Notes: a model not told the origin generated them from the letters alone. Positions 8,886-19,002 are shown, numbered from the stretch's first letter. The stretch is DNA of 64,000 bases from Zunongwangia profunda SM-A87 (GCF_000023465.1 NC_014041.1:4517501-4581500), one strand, 5' to 3'. Numbers and translations: made by a program.

Positions 8886-9827
8886 CTAAAAATCATCAGA
8901 TACCTTATAGGCTTCTATAACTGCCAGCTCTCCTTGCTCGCCTTCTCCAGAGTTGCCGTGCTCCATCCCTATAATTCCTTTGTAGCCTTTTTGATGAATA
9001 TATTTAAAAACATTATTATAATTAATTTCACCTGTAGTAGGCTCATTTCTACCTGGATTATCACCTACTTGAAAATAACCTATTTCATCCCAGCAAGCTT
9101 CTATATTGGGAAGTAGATTACCTTCCTGAATTTGCTGATGATAAACATCAAATAGAATCTTGCAGGATGGACTCGCTACCGCCTTACAAATTTGATAAGC
9201 CTGGGGGGATTCTGAGAGAAAGAGTCCTGGATGATCTCTAAAATTTAAAGGTTCTAATACCATCGTAATGTCATGAGGCTCTAAAATATCTGCAGCAAAT
9301 TTTAAACTCTCAATCACATTGGCTGTTTGATATTGCATATGTTGACGAACATTTATATATCCGGGAACCACAGTCATCCATTTAGCATTTACTCGTTTAG
9401 CAACTTCTACCGACTCTTTTATTTCTTTTAAAAATTCTTCTCTAAGTGCCTTATCGCCATTCGTTAGATTAGGAGAGGTCCAATAAATTTTATGCGCAAC
9501 AAAGACCCCCATTTCTATATTTCTCTTTTGCATTGTTGCAGCCATTTTCTCCTGTAATTCTATAGGCCTATCCTTCATTCCATTATCTTCAAAAGCTGTA
9601 AAGCCTTGATCTGCCATAAAATTTAGTTGGTCTATAACATCTTTTCCTGCTAAATTTTGAAACATGCCTAAATGGGGCGCATAATTTAAGTTGAATTGAT
9701 GGGGCTCCTTTTCTTCTCGCAGTATATTGATATCACTCATTATTGTTTTAGGATATACACTTAAACCTCCAATACCTGCTAATGCCGAAATTTTCAAATT
9801 TTGCTTTACAAAATTTCTTCTATCCAT
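8886..9827 (-). CDS. hydroxypyruvate isomerase-like TIM-barrel protein (xylose isomerase-like fold)
   Basis: A 313-residue protein with an N-terminal Tat-like leader (DRRNFVKQNLKISALAGIGGLSVYP). The AP-endonuclease-2/xylose-isomerase-like barrel shows metal-ligand motifs MVLEPLNFRDHPG, ILFDVYHQQIQEG, FQVGDNPGRNEPTTGEINY and GMEHG, which closely follow the Hyi hydroxypyruvate isomerase pattern. In polysaccharide-type loci, members paired with Gfo/Idh/MocA dehydrogenases act on keto-sugar intermediates, so the physiological substrate may not be hydroxypyruvate. It follows susD by 34 bases and precedes the SUMF1-like gene by two bases. Confidence 0.87.
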   Translation of the reverse strand: MDRRNFVKQNLKISALAGIGGLSVYPKTIMSDINILREEKEPHQFNLNYAPHLGMFQNLAGKDVIDQLNFMADQGFTAFEDNGMKDRPIELQEKMAATMQKRNIEMGVFVAHKIYWTSPNLTNGDKALREEFLKEIKESVEVAKRVNAKWMTVVPGYINVRQHMQYQTANVIESLKFAADILEPHDITMVLEPLNFRDHPGLFLSESPQAYQICKAVASPSCKILFDVYHQQIQEGNLLPNIEACWDEIGYFQVGDNPGRNEPTTGEINYNNVFKYIHQKGYKGIIGMEHGNSGEGEQGELAVIEAYKVSDDF

Positions 9828-9861
9828 GATTTATAAATTAATTTTAAGAATACAGCGACAT

Positions 9862-11751
9862 TTAATAACCTGGGTTTTGAACCAGCAGATCGTTTCTATT
9901 CATTTCGTCTCTATGAATAGAAATAAAATACATTTTATCTAACCACTGACGATTTTCCACCCCTGGATTTAACTCAGCTGGAGTGTAGTTATAATTATAA
10001 GAGTCAGGATCGTAATGATATTGGGTTACGTTGGCTCCTGATTTTAAAGTAGCTCGTACTTCAATCGTTCTAATTTGCTTTCCAAATTTTTCCGGGGCAA
10101 TCATCCACCGCCTAACATCATGAAACCGATGCTCTTCATAAGCCAATTCTATTCTTCTCTCATTGCGATAACGATTCATTAATTCCTCCCCAGTATCTGT
10201 GATTGGCGGCATTCCTGCACGGAATCTAATTTTATTGAGCCATTCTCTCGCCATATCTTCTCTACCTGTTTCTATTGCTGCCTCAATATAATTTAATACT
10301 GCCTCTGTATACCTAAACATAGGAAAAGGGATAGTTTGCCTGGTGTTTTGGTCTATAATTGCCGGATCGGGATCTATAAATTTGCGCATAGTATAACCGG
10401 TATAACTTCCATTCCAGTCCTCAATATCACTATTTCGGGTATCTAATCCCCAATACGTTACTTTTTCTCCATTATTATTAATGATTTCATACCTCCCTGT
10501 TTGTATTTCTCCATAGGGATCACTTCCTGCTACGTCACTTGTTCTTGGTTTCCAATCTGCGCCGTCATATAAAATTGACGCATAAAATCTGGGATCTCGA
10601 TCCTGATAAGGATTACTTGCATGTTCCTGATTAGACCAACTAAAGGTTTCCCCTTCAATTGTCTCGTATGCATCTACTAAATCCTGGGTAGGGGTATTTC
10701 CGGACCAGTTATGGTAGCCATTAGGACCATTATATAGGTTTATATTAGCTCCTCCTTCATTTTTTTCGTCCACAAAATATCTTCCTAGAATGATTTCCTT
10801 ACTTGCTTCGGCATCCGCAACGGCGCTTCCTCCCGCAAGTGAAGCGGCTATATAATTTGCTTCTCCTACTTCTGGAGATACTTTTTCCGATAGATCTAAC
10901 TTATATCCTTCTCCCTCCTGAACTACTTCCTGTGCTGCGTTAAAAGCTAACTCCCAACGATTTGACTGACTTCCTGAAGTATACCCTAAATACTCCGGAT
11001 TAGAGTACCCGGCTATTAATGAAGAATTTAAAGAGGCTGTTGTTATATCGTGTAAATCACTAGCTGCATATAATAAAACCCTTGCTTTCAAAGCTTTTGA
11101 AGCAAGACTACTGGTTCTACCATCACCTAAATTAGCTCCTTCTAACAAACTTGCTGCGGTTTCACAATCTTTCACAATAAATGCTATGAGCTCCTCAAAA
11201 GTAGCGCGCGGTACTGAATAATCTGCAGTACCTAGTTCGTATACAAAATCAATAATAGGTACTGCTCCATAATATCTCATTAGTTGTTGATAAAAGAAGG
11301 CTCTCATAAAATATGTTTCTCCCAGCATTACATCTATTTCATCTTGGGTAACATCACTTCCAAATGAAGGATTCTCCAGGTTCTCAATAGCGATATTAGT
11401 TGCTCTTATACGGCTATACATATCGCTCCAATTATAATTGTAGTTTATCCAACCTTGGTCGGCTGGATTACTTCTAGATTCTGTAATAGTGTTTATACCT
11501 CTCCCAGGATGTGTAAATAAGGCTTCATCGGTTAAAGATGCTTGCATTTGCTCATCAAAACCTCCTTGTCCAAAACCGTTATAAAGTTCTAACACAAAAG
11601 CTCTAGCAAGAGAAGGATCCCTCCATACCTCTCTATCTGTAACCTCATCTAGCGGTTTTGTGTTCACGAAATCATCATTACATCCGGTAAAAGAAACAAC
11701 TGCTATCAGGGCTATAAGTAAATATTTTTTTATGTATCGTAAATGCTTCAT
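9862..11751 (-). CDS. SusD/RagB family nutrient-binding outer membrane lipoprotein
   Basis: A 629-residue lipoprotein. The signal peptide ends in a lipobox around residue 24 (VVSFTGC), and the mature protein carries the TPR-containing SusD architecture: an N-terminal KPLDEVTDREVW, MLGETYFMRAFFYQQLMRYYGAVPII, and a C-terminal RNERRIELAYEEHRFHDVRRW that is the signature end of the family. SusD caps the SusC channel and binds the incoming oligosaccharide. It begins 19 bases after susC, with which it forms a pair. No other specificity clue is visible beyond the downstream sugar-modifying genes. Confidence 0.96.
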   Translation of the reverse strand: MKHLRYIKKYLLIALIAVVSFTGCNDDFVNTKPLDEVTDREVWRDPSLARAFVLELYNGFGQGGFDEQMQASLTDEALFTHPGRGINTITESRSNPADQGWINYNYNWSDMYSRIRATNIAIENLENPSFGSDVTQDEIDVMLGETYFMRAFFYQQLMRYYGAVPIIDFVYELGTADYSVPRATFEELIAFIVKDCETAASLLEGANLGDGRTSSLASKALKARVLLYAASDLHDITTASLNSSLIAGYSNPEYLGYTSGSQSNRWELAFNAAQEVVQEGEGYKLDLSEKVSPEVGEANYIAASLAGGSAVADAEASKEIILGRYFVDEKNEGGANINLYNGPNGYHNWSGNTPTQDLVDAYETIEGETFSWSNQEHASNPYQDRDPRFYASILYDGADWKPRTSDVAGSDPYGEIQTGRYEIINNNGEKVTYWGLDTRNSDIEDWNGSYTGYTMRKFIDPDPAIIDQNTRQTIPFPMFRYTEAVLNYIEAAIETGREDMAREWLNKIRFRAGMPPITDTGEELMNRYRNERRIELAYEEHRFHDVRRWMIAPEKFGKQIRTIEVRATLKSGANVTQYHYDPDSYNYNYTPAELNPGVENRQWLDKMYFISIHRDEMNRNDLLVQNPGY

Positions 11752-11770
11752 GACTTTCTGAATTTTCTAA

Positions 11771-14700
11771 TTAGAAATTAATACGTGCTCCTAGATTAAT
11801 AATTTTGGATTGCGGATAATATTGCCCGATAGAATTTACCGCTTCTGGATCGAAAGATTCCATCCCCGTCCAGGTCACTAGGTTATATGCGCTTACATAA
11901 AGTCTAAAATTATTTATACCCACCTTATCTGCTAATTGTTGCGGAAGATTATATCCTAATTCAATATTTTTCAATCTTAAATAGTCCGTACTTTGTAACC
12001 AGTACGTATTACCAAATGAATAATATTGATTTCCCCGATCTGCTATTCTAGGGTGCGTACTACTTGGGTTATCAATAGTCCATCGGTTATCGTATACTTC
12101 TTTCAAATAGTTTCCTATAGATCCAGACTCATCTGCACCTACCCGTAATTCTCCTCCTGCGGCTCCCTGAAACAATACTGACAGATCAAAATCTTTATAT
12201 TGAAAATTAAAATTTACGCCCCCTTGAAACGTGGGCTGTGTAGTTTTATCTCTTCTTACCTGATCATCTGGAGTAATAGCACCATCGCCATCATAATCTC
12301 TGTACTTCATATCACCAGGCCTAAGATTATTAGTTATAGCGCTATAATCGATAGTATTATTATCTATTTCTTCCTGTGTGGCAAACACTCCATCGTACTC
12401 ATAATATAAGCCGGCATTAATCATTCGTCCAGTAGACCTTTGCCACTGGGGTGCGCCAGGTGCTTCATCCCAAAATACAATCTTGTTTTTAGCATATCCT
12501 CCATTAATACTAGCACTAAACATTAAGTCTCCAAATTGATTATTGTAGCCTAATTGAAAATCCCATCCCCGGTTTTCTACTTCTCCAATATTTTCTGCAG
12601 GAAGACTCATCCCTGTGGTTTGTGGTACCGAAGCATTTCTCCTCCATAATATACTACTCCGTTTATTAAGGAAGAGGTCTAACGTGAAATTCACTTTCCC
12701 CTCCCACATACGACCATCAAAACCAAGATTATAATTATTCGCAACTTCCCATGTTACTGCGGTATTGGGAACGCGAGTTTCAAATAAGGTTTGACTTAGC
12801 GCACTGCCTGTTACATAATTACTGAATCCATAAGTGGCGAAGTATTGATATTCTTGCAGCTCGTCATCATAATAAATATTATCATTTCCCATTTGTCCAT
12901 AAGAAGCTCTTATTTTGAAGAAGTTGATTAGCTTAAGGTTCTCTTTCCAAAAATTCTCTTCAGAGACTCTCCATCCAATCATCACCCCTGGAAAAAAACC
13001 ATATCTACTGTCCTCAGGAAACATATAACTTCCATCGTATCGCCAAAGAAATTCTGCTAAATATTTTTCTTTATAATTATAGCCAACCCGACCAAAATAA
13101 TTTAGTCTTGCTCTTTCCCAGGCACGACCATCATTATCTTTTTCTGCATCCCCGCCTGCAAAAAGCTGATCTATTACGGTAGAAATAAAATATCGACGAT
13201 AAGCACTAAAACTATCATTTCTAATAGTTTCTCTATTTACCCCGGCAAGAACATTAATTTGATGGAATCCAAATTTTCGCTCAAAATTTAAAACTCCTCC
13301 TAATAAGATATTGAGCTGATCCTGATTTCCCTGATTTAAATTTGGCTCTGCAGGACCTCTTTTCCCTCTTACAAGTTCTGGGGTACCATCATCGGTATAT
13401 CCTCCCTGCCATGTATACAGATACCATGGTATTTCCCATCTTTTCGTTTGTTGAATATATTTATCGACAGCAGCTGTACCTGTAAACTTTAAACCTTTTA
13501 CCCAAGGAATCTCTATATCTAATTGACCATTAGATTGAAAATAATATCTTCTATCTCTATCATAACCTGTTTGATCTGTAGTAATCACAACTGGGTTTTC
13601 TCCATACTCTATATCTGGTCCCGGCATGCCATTTGGCCAGTAGGCCGGCTGGGTTGGAGAACTACGCATTAACATTCTAAAAATGCTGGATGCCGGTTTG
13701 GTTGGATAATTACGATCTTCCTGCCTTCCCAGCACCCCTATTTTTGCAGTTATATAATCGTTAATTTTAGCATCCATATTTAACCTGATATCGTATTGCT
13801 TATAATTGGTAGCCGATTTTTTATAATAGGCATCCTGATTTTGATAACCAATAGTAGATAAGATCTTTAAATCTTCTGTTCCTCCTGTAATTTGTAAAGT
13901 ATGTCTACTTTGTGTAGACCAGTCTTTTAAAGTTTCTGAGAACCAATCGGTGTCTGGATGAAACCAAGGATCGCTACCATCTTGAAACTGACGTATGTCC
14001 TCTGGTGAAAAGGGAGCTGTAACTTCGCCTCCAGATGGTCTTGTATAAACACCATCGCTCATAAAACCTGCATTAGCAGGACTCCATTCGCTCACGGGAA
14101 ACTTATAAATTTCTAGCTCATTACGCATCATAGCGTATTGTGATGCATTGGCAAGATCAGGGATAACGGTGGGCTTTGAAAAACCTAAATTATAATCATA
14201 AGACAGTGATGTTTTCCCTACTTTTCCTCTTTTGGTAGTGACCAGGATAACCCCATTTGCTGCACGAGCTCCATAAATTGCTGCTGATGCATCTTTTAGT
14301 ACTGAAATATCTTTAATATCTGCAGGGTTAAGTCTGCTAAAACCTCCTTGCCTATCCGGAATTCCATCAATAACTACCAGAGGGCTATTATCTCCAAAAG
14401 AATTACTCCCTCGAATACTAATGGTTGATCCATCATAACCAGGCTCACCACTATTCTGGGTGGCAACCACCCCGGGCATTCTTCCTGTTAATGCATTAGA
14501 AACGTTTAAAGTGGGGGACTTCGCTAATTCCTCACTACTAACGGTAGCAACAGCACCTGTAATTACTTCTCGCCGCTGTTCGCTATATCCCACTAATACA
14601 ACTTCATCTAATTGTGCCTGGTCTTCCTCCATAAAAATCTCTATAGAAGTTTTACCCTCTAACCTCCTTTCCATGGTTTTAAAACCTATAAAAGAGAATA

Positions 14701-14962
14701 CCAAAACTGCATCATTGGAAGACACGTTAAGTTTGAAATTTCCATCAAAATCCGTAACCGCTCCATTAGAAGTGCCTTTTTCAACAACACTCACACCGGG
14801 CATTGGTAACTGATCAGCCGAAGATTTAACAGTTCCGGTGATTTGAGTTTGAAATAAAGAACTTTCTAACTTGAGCGGTGAGGCAGAGAGTGACGAAAGC
14901 GCAAATAAACTGAATACGATAAACGCAAAAGGCTTGTACCTAATGCAAAGTTTTTTTTTCAT
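11771..14962 (-). CDS. SusC/RagA family TonB-dependent outer membrane receptor
   Basis: A 1063-residue receptor with a signal peptide, an N-terminal CarboxypepD_reg-like domain (ITGTVKSSADQLPMPGVSVVEKGTS, about residues 41-65), the SusC linker LDEVVLVGYSEQRREVITGAV, a plug domain with GRMPGVVATQNSGEPGYDGSTISIRGSNS and VIDGIPD, and a long beta-barrel ending in an aromatic residue (GARINF). It imports oligosaccharide across the outer membrane with TonB energy. It is the first gene of a five-gene operon. A LacI-type palindrome (CGAAAACGTTTTCG) lies 32 bases upstream of its start and is the likely operator. Confidence 0.96.
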   Translation of the reverse strand: MKKKLCIRYKPFAFIVFSLFALSSLSASPLKLESSLFQTQITGTVKSSADQLPMPGVSVVEKGTSNGAVTDFDGNFKLNVSSNDAVLVFSFIGFKTMERRLEGKTSIEIFMEEDQAQLDEVVLVGYSEQRREVITGAVATVSSEELAKSPTLNVSNALTGRMPGVVATQNSGEPGYDGSTISIRGSNSFGDNSPLVVIDGIPDRQGGFSRLNPADIKDISVLKDASAAIYGARAANGVILVTTKRGKVGKTSLSYDYNLGFSKPTVIPDLANASQYAMMRNELEIYKFPVSEWSPANAGFMSDGVYTRPSGGEVTAPFSPEDIRQFQDGSDPWFHPDTDWFSETLKDWSTQSRHTLQITGGTEDLKILSTIGYQNQDAYYKKSATNYKQYDIRLNMDAKINDYITAKIGVLGRQEDRNYPTKPASSIFRMLMRSSPTQPAYWPNGMPGPDIEYGENPVVITTDQTGYDRDRRYYFQSNGQLDIEIPWVKGLKFTGTAAVDKYIQQTKRWEIPWYLYTWQGGYTDDGTPELVRGKRGPAEPNLNQGNQDQLNILLGGVLNFERKFGFHQINVLAGVNRETIRNDSFSAYRRYFISTVIDQLFAGGDAEKDNDGRAWERARLNYFGRVGYNYKEKYLAEFLWRYDGSYMFPEDSRYGFFPGVMIGWRVSEENFWKENLKLINFFKIRASYGQMGNDNIYYDDELQEYQYFATYGFSNYVTGSALSQTLFETRVPNTAVTWEVANNYNLGFDGRMWEGKVNFTLDLFLNKRSSILWRRNASVPQTTGMSLPAENIGEVENRGWDFQLGYNNQFGDLMFSASINGGYAKNKIVFWDEAPGAPQWQRSTGRMINAGLYYEYDGVFATQEEIDNNTIDYSAITNNLRPGDMKYRDYDGDGAITPDDQVRRDKTTQPTFQGGVNFNFQYKDFDLSVLFQGAAGGELRVGADESGSIGNYLKEVYDNRWTIDNPSSTHPRIADRGNQYYSFGNTYWLQSTDYLRLKNIELGYNLPQQLADKVGINNFRLYVSAYNLVTWTGMESFDPEAVNSIGQYYPQSKIINLGARINF

Positions 14963-14993
14963 TCGAAAATCTTTAATTGGTTAGCAATTCAAT

Positions 14994-15007
14994 CGAAAAC
15001 GTTTTCG
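14994..15007. promoter_or_regulatory. LacI-type operator palindrome upstream of susC
   Basis: A perfect 14-base palindrome, CGAAAAC/GTTTTCG, sits 32 bases upstream of the susC start codon. The AAAACGTTTT core with a central CG is typical of LacI/CcpA-family operators. A similar core occurs upstream of the glycosidase-like gene at 18972. No LacI-type regulator gene is in the window, so the partner is inferred. Confidence 0.6.
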
Positions 15008-15565
15008 TTCATAAATAAAAAACAGTCGGAATGACTATAAGAAAATTTAAAACAAACAACACTTAAAAGTGTGTTATCGAATATATAAATTAATTAACAT
15101 TTATCAAAGAATTTATTAATTAAATACTAAAATAACACATAAACCTTATTTTCGACAATACTGCGCAACCTTCAAAGATCAGTTTTTTTTTTAAAGAATA
15201 TGAGGGGACTCCTTCTGGAGATTAAAATTCTTGTTATGCATCTATAGACTATTCATCTTTAACTTTCTCAGATAAGACTTACAGTCTATAGTTATGTAAT
15301 ACAGATGTAATATGAATTGAAAATTTTCATCCAAATTCATATCATTTAGTTCCAAAAATTTGAATGATAAGTTTAAAAAAATACAATTAAATAGCTACTA
15401 GAAATATTTTGTGTCATAACTCATAATGTTATGAAAAATCAACCAATTTTCATGGAATCTCCCCATTTCGATAAGTTATATCCTAAAAATTGAAATTTTT
15501 TCACCTAAGTGCTTATTAGATTCCAGGTTTAGATTTCTTTTTTATAAGACCGATAAAATCTAAAA
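15008..15565. other. upstream region of the susC operon, no gene seen
   Basis: About 560 bases of very AT-rich sequence between the susC operator and the ROK terminator. It should contain the susC promoter and 5' leader, but I cannot point to a convincing TTTG/TAnnTTTG pair. No open frame resembles a protein family. Confidence 0.5.
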
Positions 15566-15600
15566 AATCTCTTATGCTCCAGTATCAGGCATAAGAGATT
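15566..15600 (-). terminator. rho-independent terminator downstream of the ROK gene
   Basis: A perfect 12-base stem, AATCTCTTATGC/GCATAAGAGATT, with an 11-base loop. Read on the minus strand it is followed by TTTTTTAG, so it should end transcription of the glycosidase-ROK unit, whose last stop is at 15699. Confidence 0.8.
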
Positions 15601-15698
15601 ATATTATACTGAAAATCGATAAATTACAAATGAAATTTTTAAAGTAAATCTGTGTCTTTTTAGCAAGATTTATTTTAAAAATAATATCGATGCTAAAA

Positions 15699-16628
15699 TT
15701 ATATACTAGGCAATTCTGTACGAATTCGGTCCCAAAAACCAGGATTAAAGAGATAGGCAGCGCCTATCACCCCAACTTTTTCGGCTTCCGTAACAATTCT
15801 AATCTTGGTTTTTAGTTTCCCTTCAGCTATACAATCCTCAAGTATGTCCAGAAAATAAGATGAAGCTTTGGCGATATTTCCACCAATAAATAAAACATCT
15901 GTATCAAAAGCTTTAAGGTGTGGGTATAAAAATTCACATAAATTATTAGCAAAATCGGTAAATACCAGTTTCATATTTTCCGGATCACTATCAATAAGTT
16001 CTTTGACACCACAACCGGCAGTATCATTGCCGGTTAAACCTCCATAATGATTAATAAGCCAGCGTGTAGAAAAATAATCATCTGCAATACCGTCCTTAAA
16101 ATCCTTATCCCATAAACAACCATTTTCAGGAACTCCGTTTCCGGTTATTAAAGGCACCTTATTCTTAAGAAAAGTAGCTCCAAATCCTGTACCCAGAGTA
16201 ATTGCTATAGTATGATCTTCGTTTAAGTTTTCTAAGAGGTCGCTTCCTACTCCAAAAGAAGAAGCGTCGTTTAGAAATCGCAGCTTTATATTACTGTTTT
16301 GTATTTCCCTGGCTAGCCCATCGATGATCGAGACATTATAAAGACTTTCATACTTATCATTTCTTTCGTATTTACCAATCCCATTTGCATAGTCAAAAGG
16401 CCCGGGGATAGCTATCCCTACCCCAAGGAGATGATTACTGTTAAGATCTACTGCGTTTATCGAATTGTTTAAACAGGATGCCCACTGTTTTAAGATAACT
16501 TCTTTTGTAGATTTATTATCTATTTTTTGATTGTAATAACTGTTTTCTATTACCGAAAAAGAATCTAAGTCTATGGCTGCACTGGTGATATGAGTCCCCC
16601 CAATATCTGCACCTATGGCTATATTCAT
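15699..16628 (-). CDS. ROK family protein (sugar kinase-like)
   Basis: A 309-residue protein with the ROK/ASKHA motifs: GADIGGTHITSAAID at the N-terminus (phosphate-1), GVGIAIPGPFD, NDASSFGVG (catalytic-aspartate region), ITLGTGFGATF (phosphate-2) and FIGGNIAKAS (adenosine motif). No helix-turn-helix precedes the kinase fold, so it is an enzyme and not a NagC-type repressor. The CxCGxxxC zinc motif of many glucokinases is not obvious. It probably phosphorylates a monosaccharide released by the upstream glycosidase-like protein, which ends 28 bases before it; the two genes appear to form a bicistronic unit. Confidence 0.9.
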   Translation of the reverse strand: MNIAIGADIGGTHITSAAIDLDSFSVIENSYYNQKIDNKSTKEVILKQWASCLNNSINAVDLNSNHLLGVGIAIPGPFDYANGIGKYERNDKYESLYNVSIIDGLAREIQNSNIKLRFLNDASSFGVGSDLLENLNEDHTIAITLGTGFGATFLKNKVPLITGNGVPENGCLWDKDFKDGIADDYFSTRWLINHYGGLTGNDTAGCGVKELIDSDPENMKLVFTDFANNLCEFLYPHLKAFDTDVLFIGGNIAKASSYFLDILEDCIAEGKLKTKIRIVTEAEKVGVIGAAYLFNPGFWDRIRTELPSI

Positions 16629-16656
16629 TTAATATAAATTTTCAAATTTATGTTCA

Positions 16657-18870
16657 TCACCAATTTATAGAGATTTTCGCTCCTTCAGGATTATTTGCAA
16701 ATTGTAAAAGTAAGGTTTTACTCTGTTGGTCATATTCGTAATGGATATCTGGTGATTTACGTAATGGATTATTATTTAATAAAATTGATTCTGGTTGCTG
16801 CGGAAGCAAAATCCTCATGCTATTGTTGGTATCAAGCGGACTCTTACAAACAAAAGAATATGATTTAGCATTTATTTCTTCATCATAAATCCTACTTGCT
16901 GAAGCCAAAACCTGTGGTTTATTTTTATCTTCTACACTATTAATATTGTATAAAAAGCTTTGCTCACCTGGCTTGGTGATCTTCTCTGAAATTACCGGAA
17001 GCTCAGGATCAAACAAATTAATATAACTTCCTGTAGTTATTACTGGCACCTTAGAGACACTTTCGTCTAAAGTTGCAATAAGCTCATAAACACCCCTAAC
17101 CAGTTTAAAATTGTTTTTATATTGAAGCTTCTCCCCATTATTAACTTCCGCATAAGCGGTATTGATCGCATTCAGAAAAGTCTCATCCCCATTTTTATTA
17201 ATCACAAAATCTTTTGGATTCTGCTTTATAAAATAAATCTTTCCTTTTCCTGCTTTGTAAACTTTATTATTCTCTGGATAATCTACATGCAACAAATCGG
17301 TTAAATGCTCTATCGGTTTTTTATAACTAAAATCACCTGTATTCCACCATTCTTCCACTTGCTGGTAAGGATCATTATCGGCACTCGTATACACTAAAAC
17401 TCCGCCTTCCTTAATCCATTTGGCAAGATATTTATGCTCTTCTGGATTATTGGGCTTCATATTAGAATAACTAAGAATCAATATTTTTTTATTCTGAAGG
17501 CTAGATTTATAGCCCAGATTTTCCAGATGAACGGTTTCAACAGGAATCCCTCTTTTTAAAAGCGGAAAAGTCTGACCGTAAAAATTTGAAAAGTTAGGGT
17601 CTTCGTATCCGTCGTGATTTGGGAAGGTTTGAAACATTAAAGAATTACTCATTGCCACTGCAATTCCCTGATCTCCGCTTACCTTATTTTCAGAAACCTG
17701 GATATCGTTCAACGCATTTATCATAATCTGCATTTGCGTTGCATATGCTTTTGGAATAAGGATTTTCTTTTCTCTTCCTGCTACGCTATATGGCCTGGTA
17801 TAAATTCGCTCTGGCCAAGGCATTACTTCATAATTGGCATTTCCCGGGTATAATAATTTCGCAACAAATGTCGCCTGATAATTCTTTTTATAGTCTTCCC
17901 AACTTTGATTGCGGTCTTCAATAGGATCGGTAAGAAAGAAAATTTTTCTATCGGTAGGTGCCGTCATCGAAACCATAGAACCGTATTCTAAAAAAGCATT
18001 TTCAAAGGTTCTTTCTTTCAAAATACCACTAAAATAATTTGGTGTTCTTGAAGTGCCTGTCCACACCTGGGCGATATACCCATCAATTCCTTCCAAAGAA
18101 GCCAAACTGGCTTCCGGACTCACAATATGCCATGCCGAATAATTTACCAGAGAATGCGTAGGAATATATACTTTTACATCAATTCCTTTGTCCTCACCAT
18201 AAGACTTTGCAAACTTAGAAACCTCATCAATAGCATTATAATAAAGTTGATATTTCAATTTATTAGAAAGCCATGTACTTTCTGGTGATTCGTGTTGTGC
18301 CTGCCAGGGAAACCCATAATGATTTTCCCATTCTTTTTTAAACTGAGAACTATAACCTGCCCTCGTCCAGAATTCAGGTTCCTCTAAATAAATAGAGCTA
18401 ATACCTGCGTCAATCACGGTCTTTATAATCGCATTCTTCATATAATCCAGGAAAGACGAATTTGGAACGATATAGGGAACATTTTTACCATGCCAAATAG
18501 TATCTCCACTTTGTTCTACCTGTCCTTCACCAAAATGAGTCTTCCCATCCCATTCTCCTAAAAAATAATCCTGATAAGAACCCCATGCTATTCCTGTCAT
18601 AAAATGAGTAGCATATCCTCTATCCCTCCAGGATTTCACCCTGCTTAAAAATGTAGAAGAAGGATCATGATCTGAAGGATTGCCATTAACGCCATAAACG
18701 ATAGCAATATCACTTCTAACGTCAATCTGTGGCAACCATTTACTACTGGTTTGAAAAGCGGTTTTAGCCTTAGGCACCACAGATGATTCTGTTTGCGCTA
18801 TGACAATCGAAGGAAGTAAAATAGCCCAGCAAAAAAATTTTATTTTTAATAATGTTAAGAGCTTTTTCAT
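16657..18870 (-). CDS. exported TIM-barrel glycosidase-like protein of unclassified family
   Basis: A large secreted protein of 737 residues from the preferred start ATG at 18870; an in-frame ATG at 18903 would add 11 residues ahead of the signal peptide. After the signal peptide (ending near QTESS), the first half resembles a TIM-barrel hydrolase: RGYATHFMTGIAWGSYQDYF, then SIYLEEPEFWTRAGYS with candidate catalytic glutamates, then a long helical segment. A middle part (ILILSYSNMKPNNPEEHKYLAKWIKEGGVLVYTS) looks like the GATase1-like trimerisation domain of GH42-type beta-galactosidases. A small beta-rich C-terminus follows. I cannot assign a GH family. It is the first gene of the unit that includes the ROK gene and lies downstream of AAAACGTTTT palindromes. 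Confidence 0.65.
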   Translation of the reverse strand: MKKLLTLLKIKFFCWAILLPSIVIAQTESSVVPKAKTAFQTSSKWLPQIDVRSDIAIVYGVNGNPSDHDPSSTFLSRVKSWRDRGYATHFMTGIAWGSYQDYFLGEWDGKTHFGEGQVEQSGDTIWHGKNVPYIVPNSSFLDYMKNAIIKTVIDAGISSIYLEEPEFWTRAGYSSQFKKEWENHYGFPWQAQHESPESTWLSNKLKYQLYYNAIDEVSKFAKSYGEDKGIDVKVYIPTHSLVNYSAWHIVSPEASLASLEGIDGYIAQVWTGTSRTPNYFSGILKERTFENAFLEYGSMVSMTAPTDRKIFFLTDPIEDRNQSWEDYKKNYQATFVAKLLYPGNANYEVMPWPERIYTRPYSVAGREKKILIPKAYATQMQIMINALNDIQVSENKVSGDQGIAVAMSNSLMFQTFPNHDGYEDPNFSNFYGQTFPLLKRGIPVETVHLENLGYKSSLQNKKILILSYSNMKPNNPEEHKYLAKWIKEGGVLVYTSADNDPYQQVEEWWNTGDFSYKKPIEHLTDLLHVDYPENNKVYKAGKGKIYFIKQNPKDFVINKNGDETFLNAINTAYAEVNNGEKLQYKNNFKLVRGVYELIATLDESVSKVPVITTGSYINLFDPELPVISEKITKPGEQSFLYNINSVEDKNKPQVLASASRIYDEEINAKSYSFVCKSPLDTNNSMRILLPQQPESILLNNNPLRKSPDIHYEYDQQSKTLLLQFANNPEGAKISINW

Positions 18871-18971
18871 TAGAAATGATTGATAATTAAGCTTATACTC
18901 CAACAGCTTCCGCTTTTAATTCTTACAGATCGTATTCTTTAGTCATAAATAAAATAAAGTTTCGAATATAA

Positions 18972-19002
18972 TAAAACGTTTTAGCAAATTAAAACATTTT
19001 CG
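18972..19002. promoter_or_regulatory. LacI-type operator candidate(s) in the divergent region
   Basis: TAAAACGTTTTA (18972-18983) is a perfect 12-base palindrome with the same AAAACGTTTT core as the susC operator at 14994. A related imperfect copy, AAAACATTTTCG, follows at 18991-19002. They lie about 100 bases upstream of the glycosidase-like gene and about 260 bases upstream of the divergent second susC, so one regulator could control either or both. Confidence 0.55.

Noticed and set aside
14460..14813. 117-codon plus-strand open frame inside the first susC gene
   Set aside because: It lies antisense to a strongly conserved receptor and has no similarity to any family; a shadow frame.
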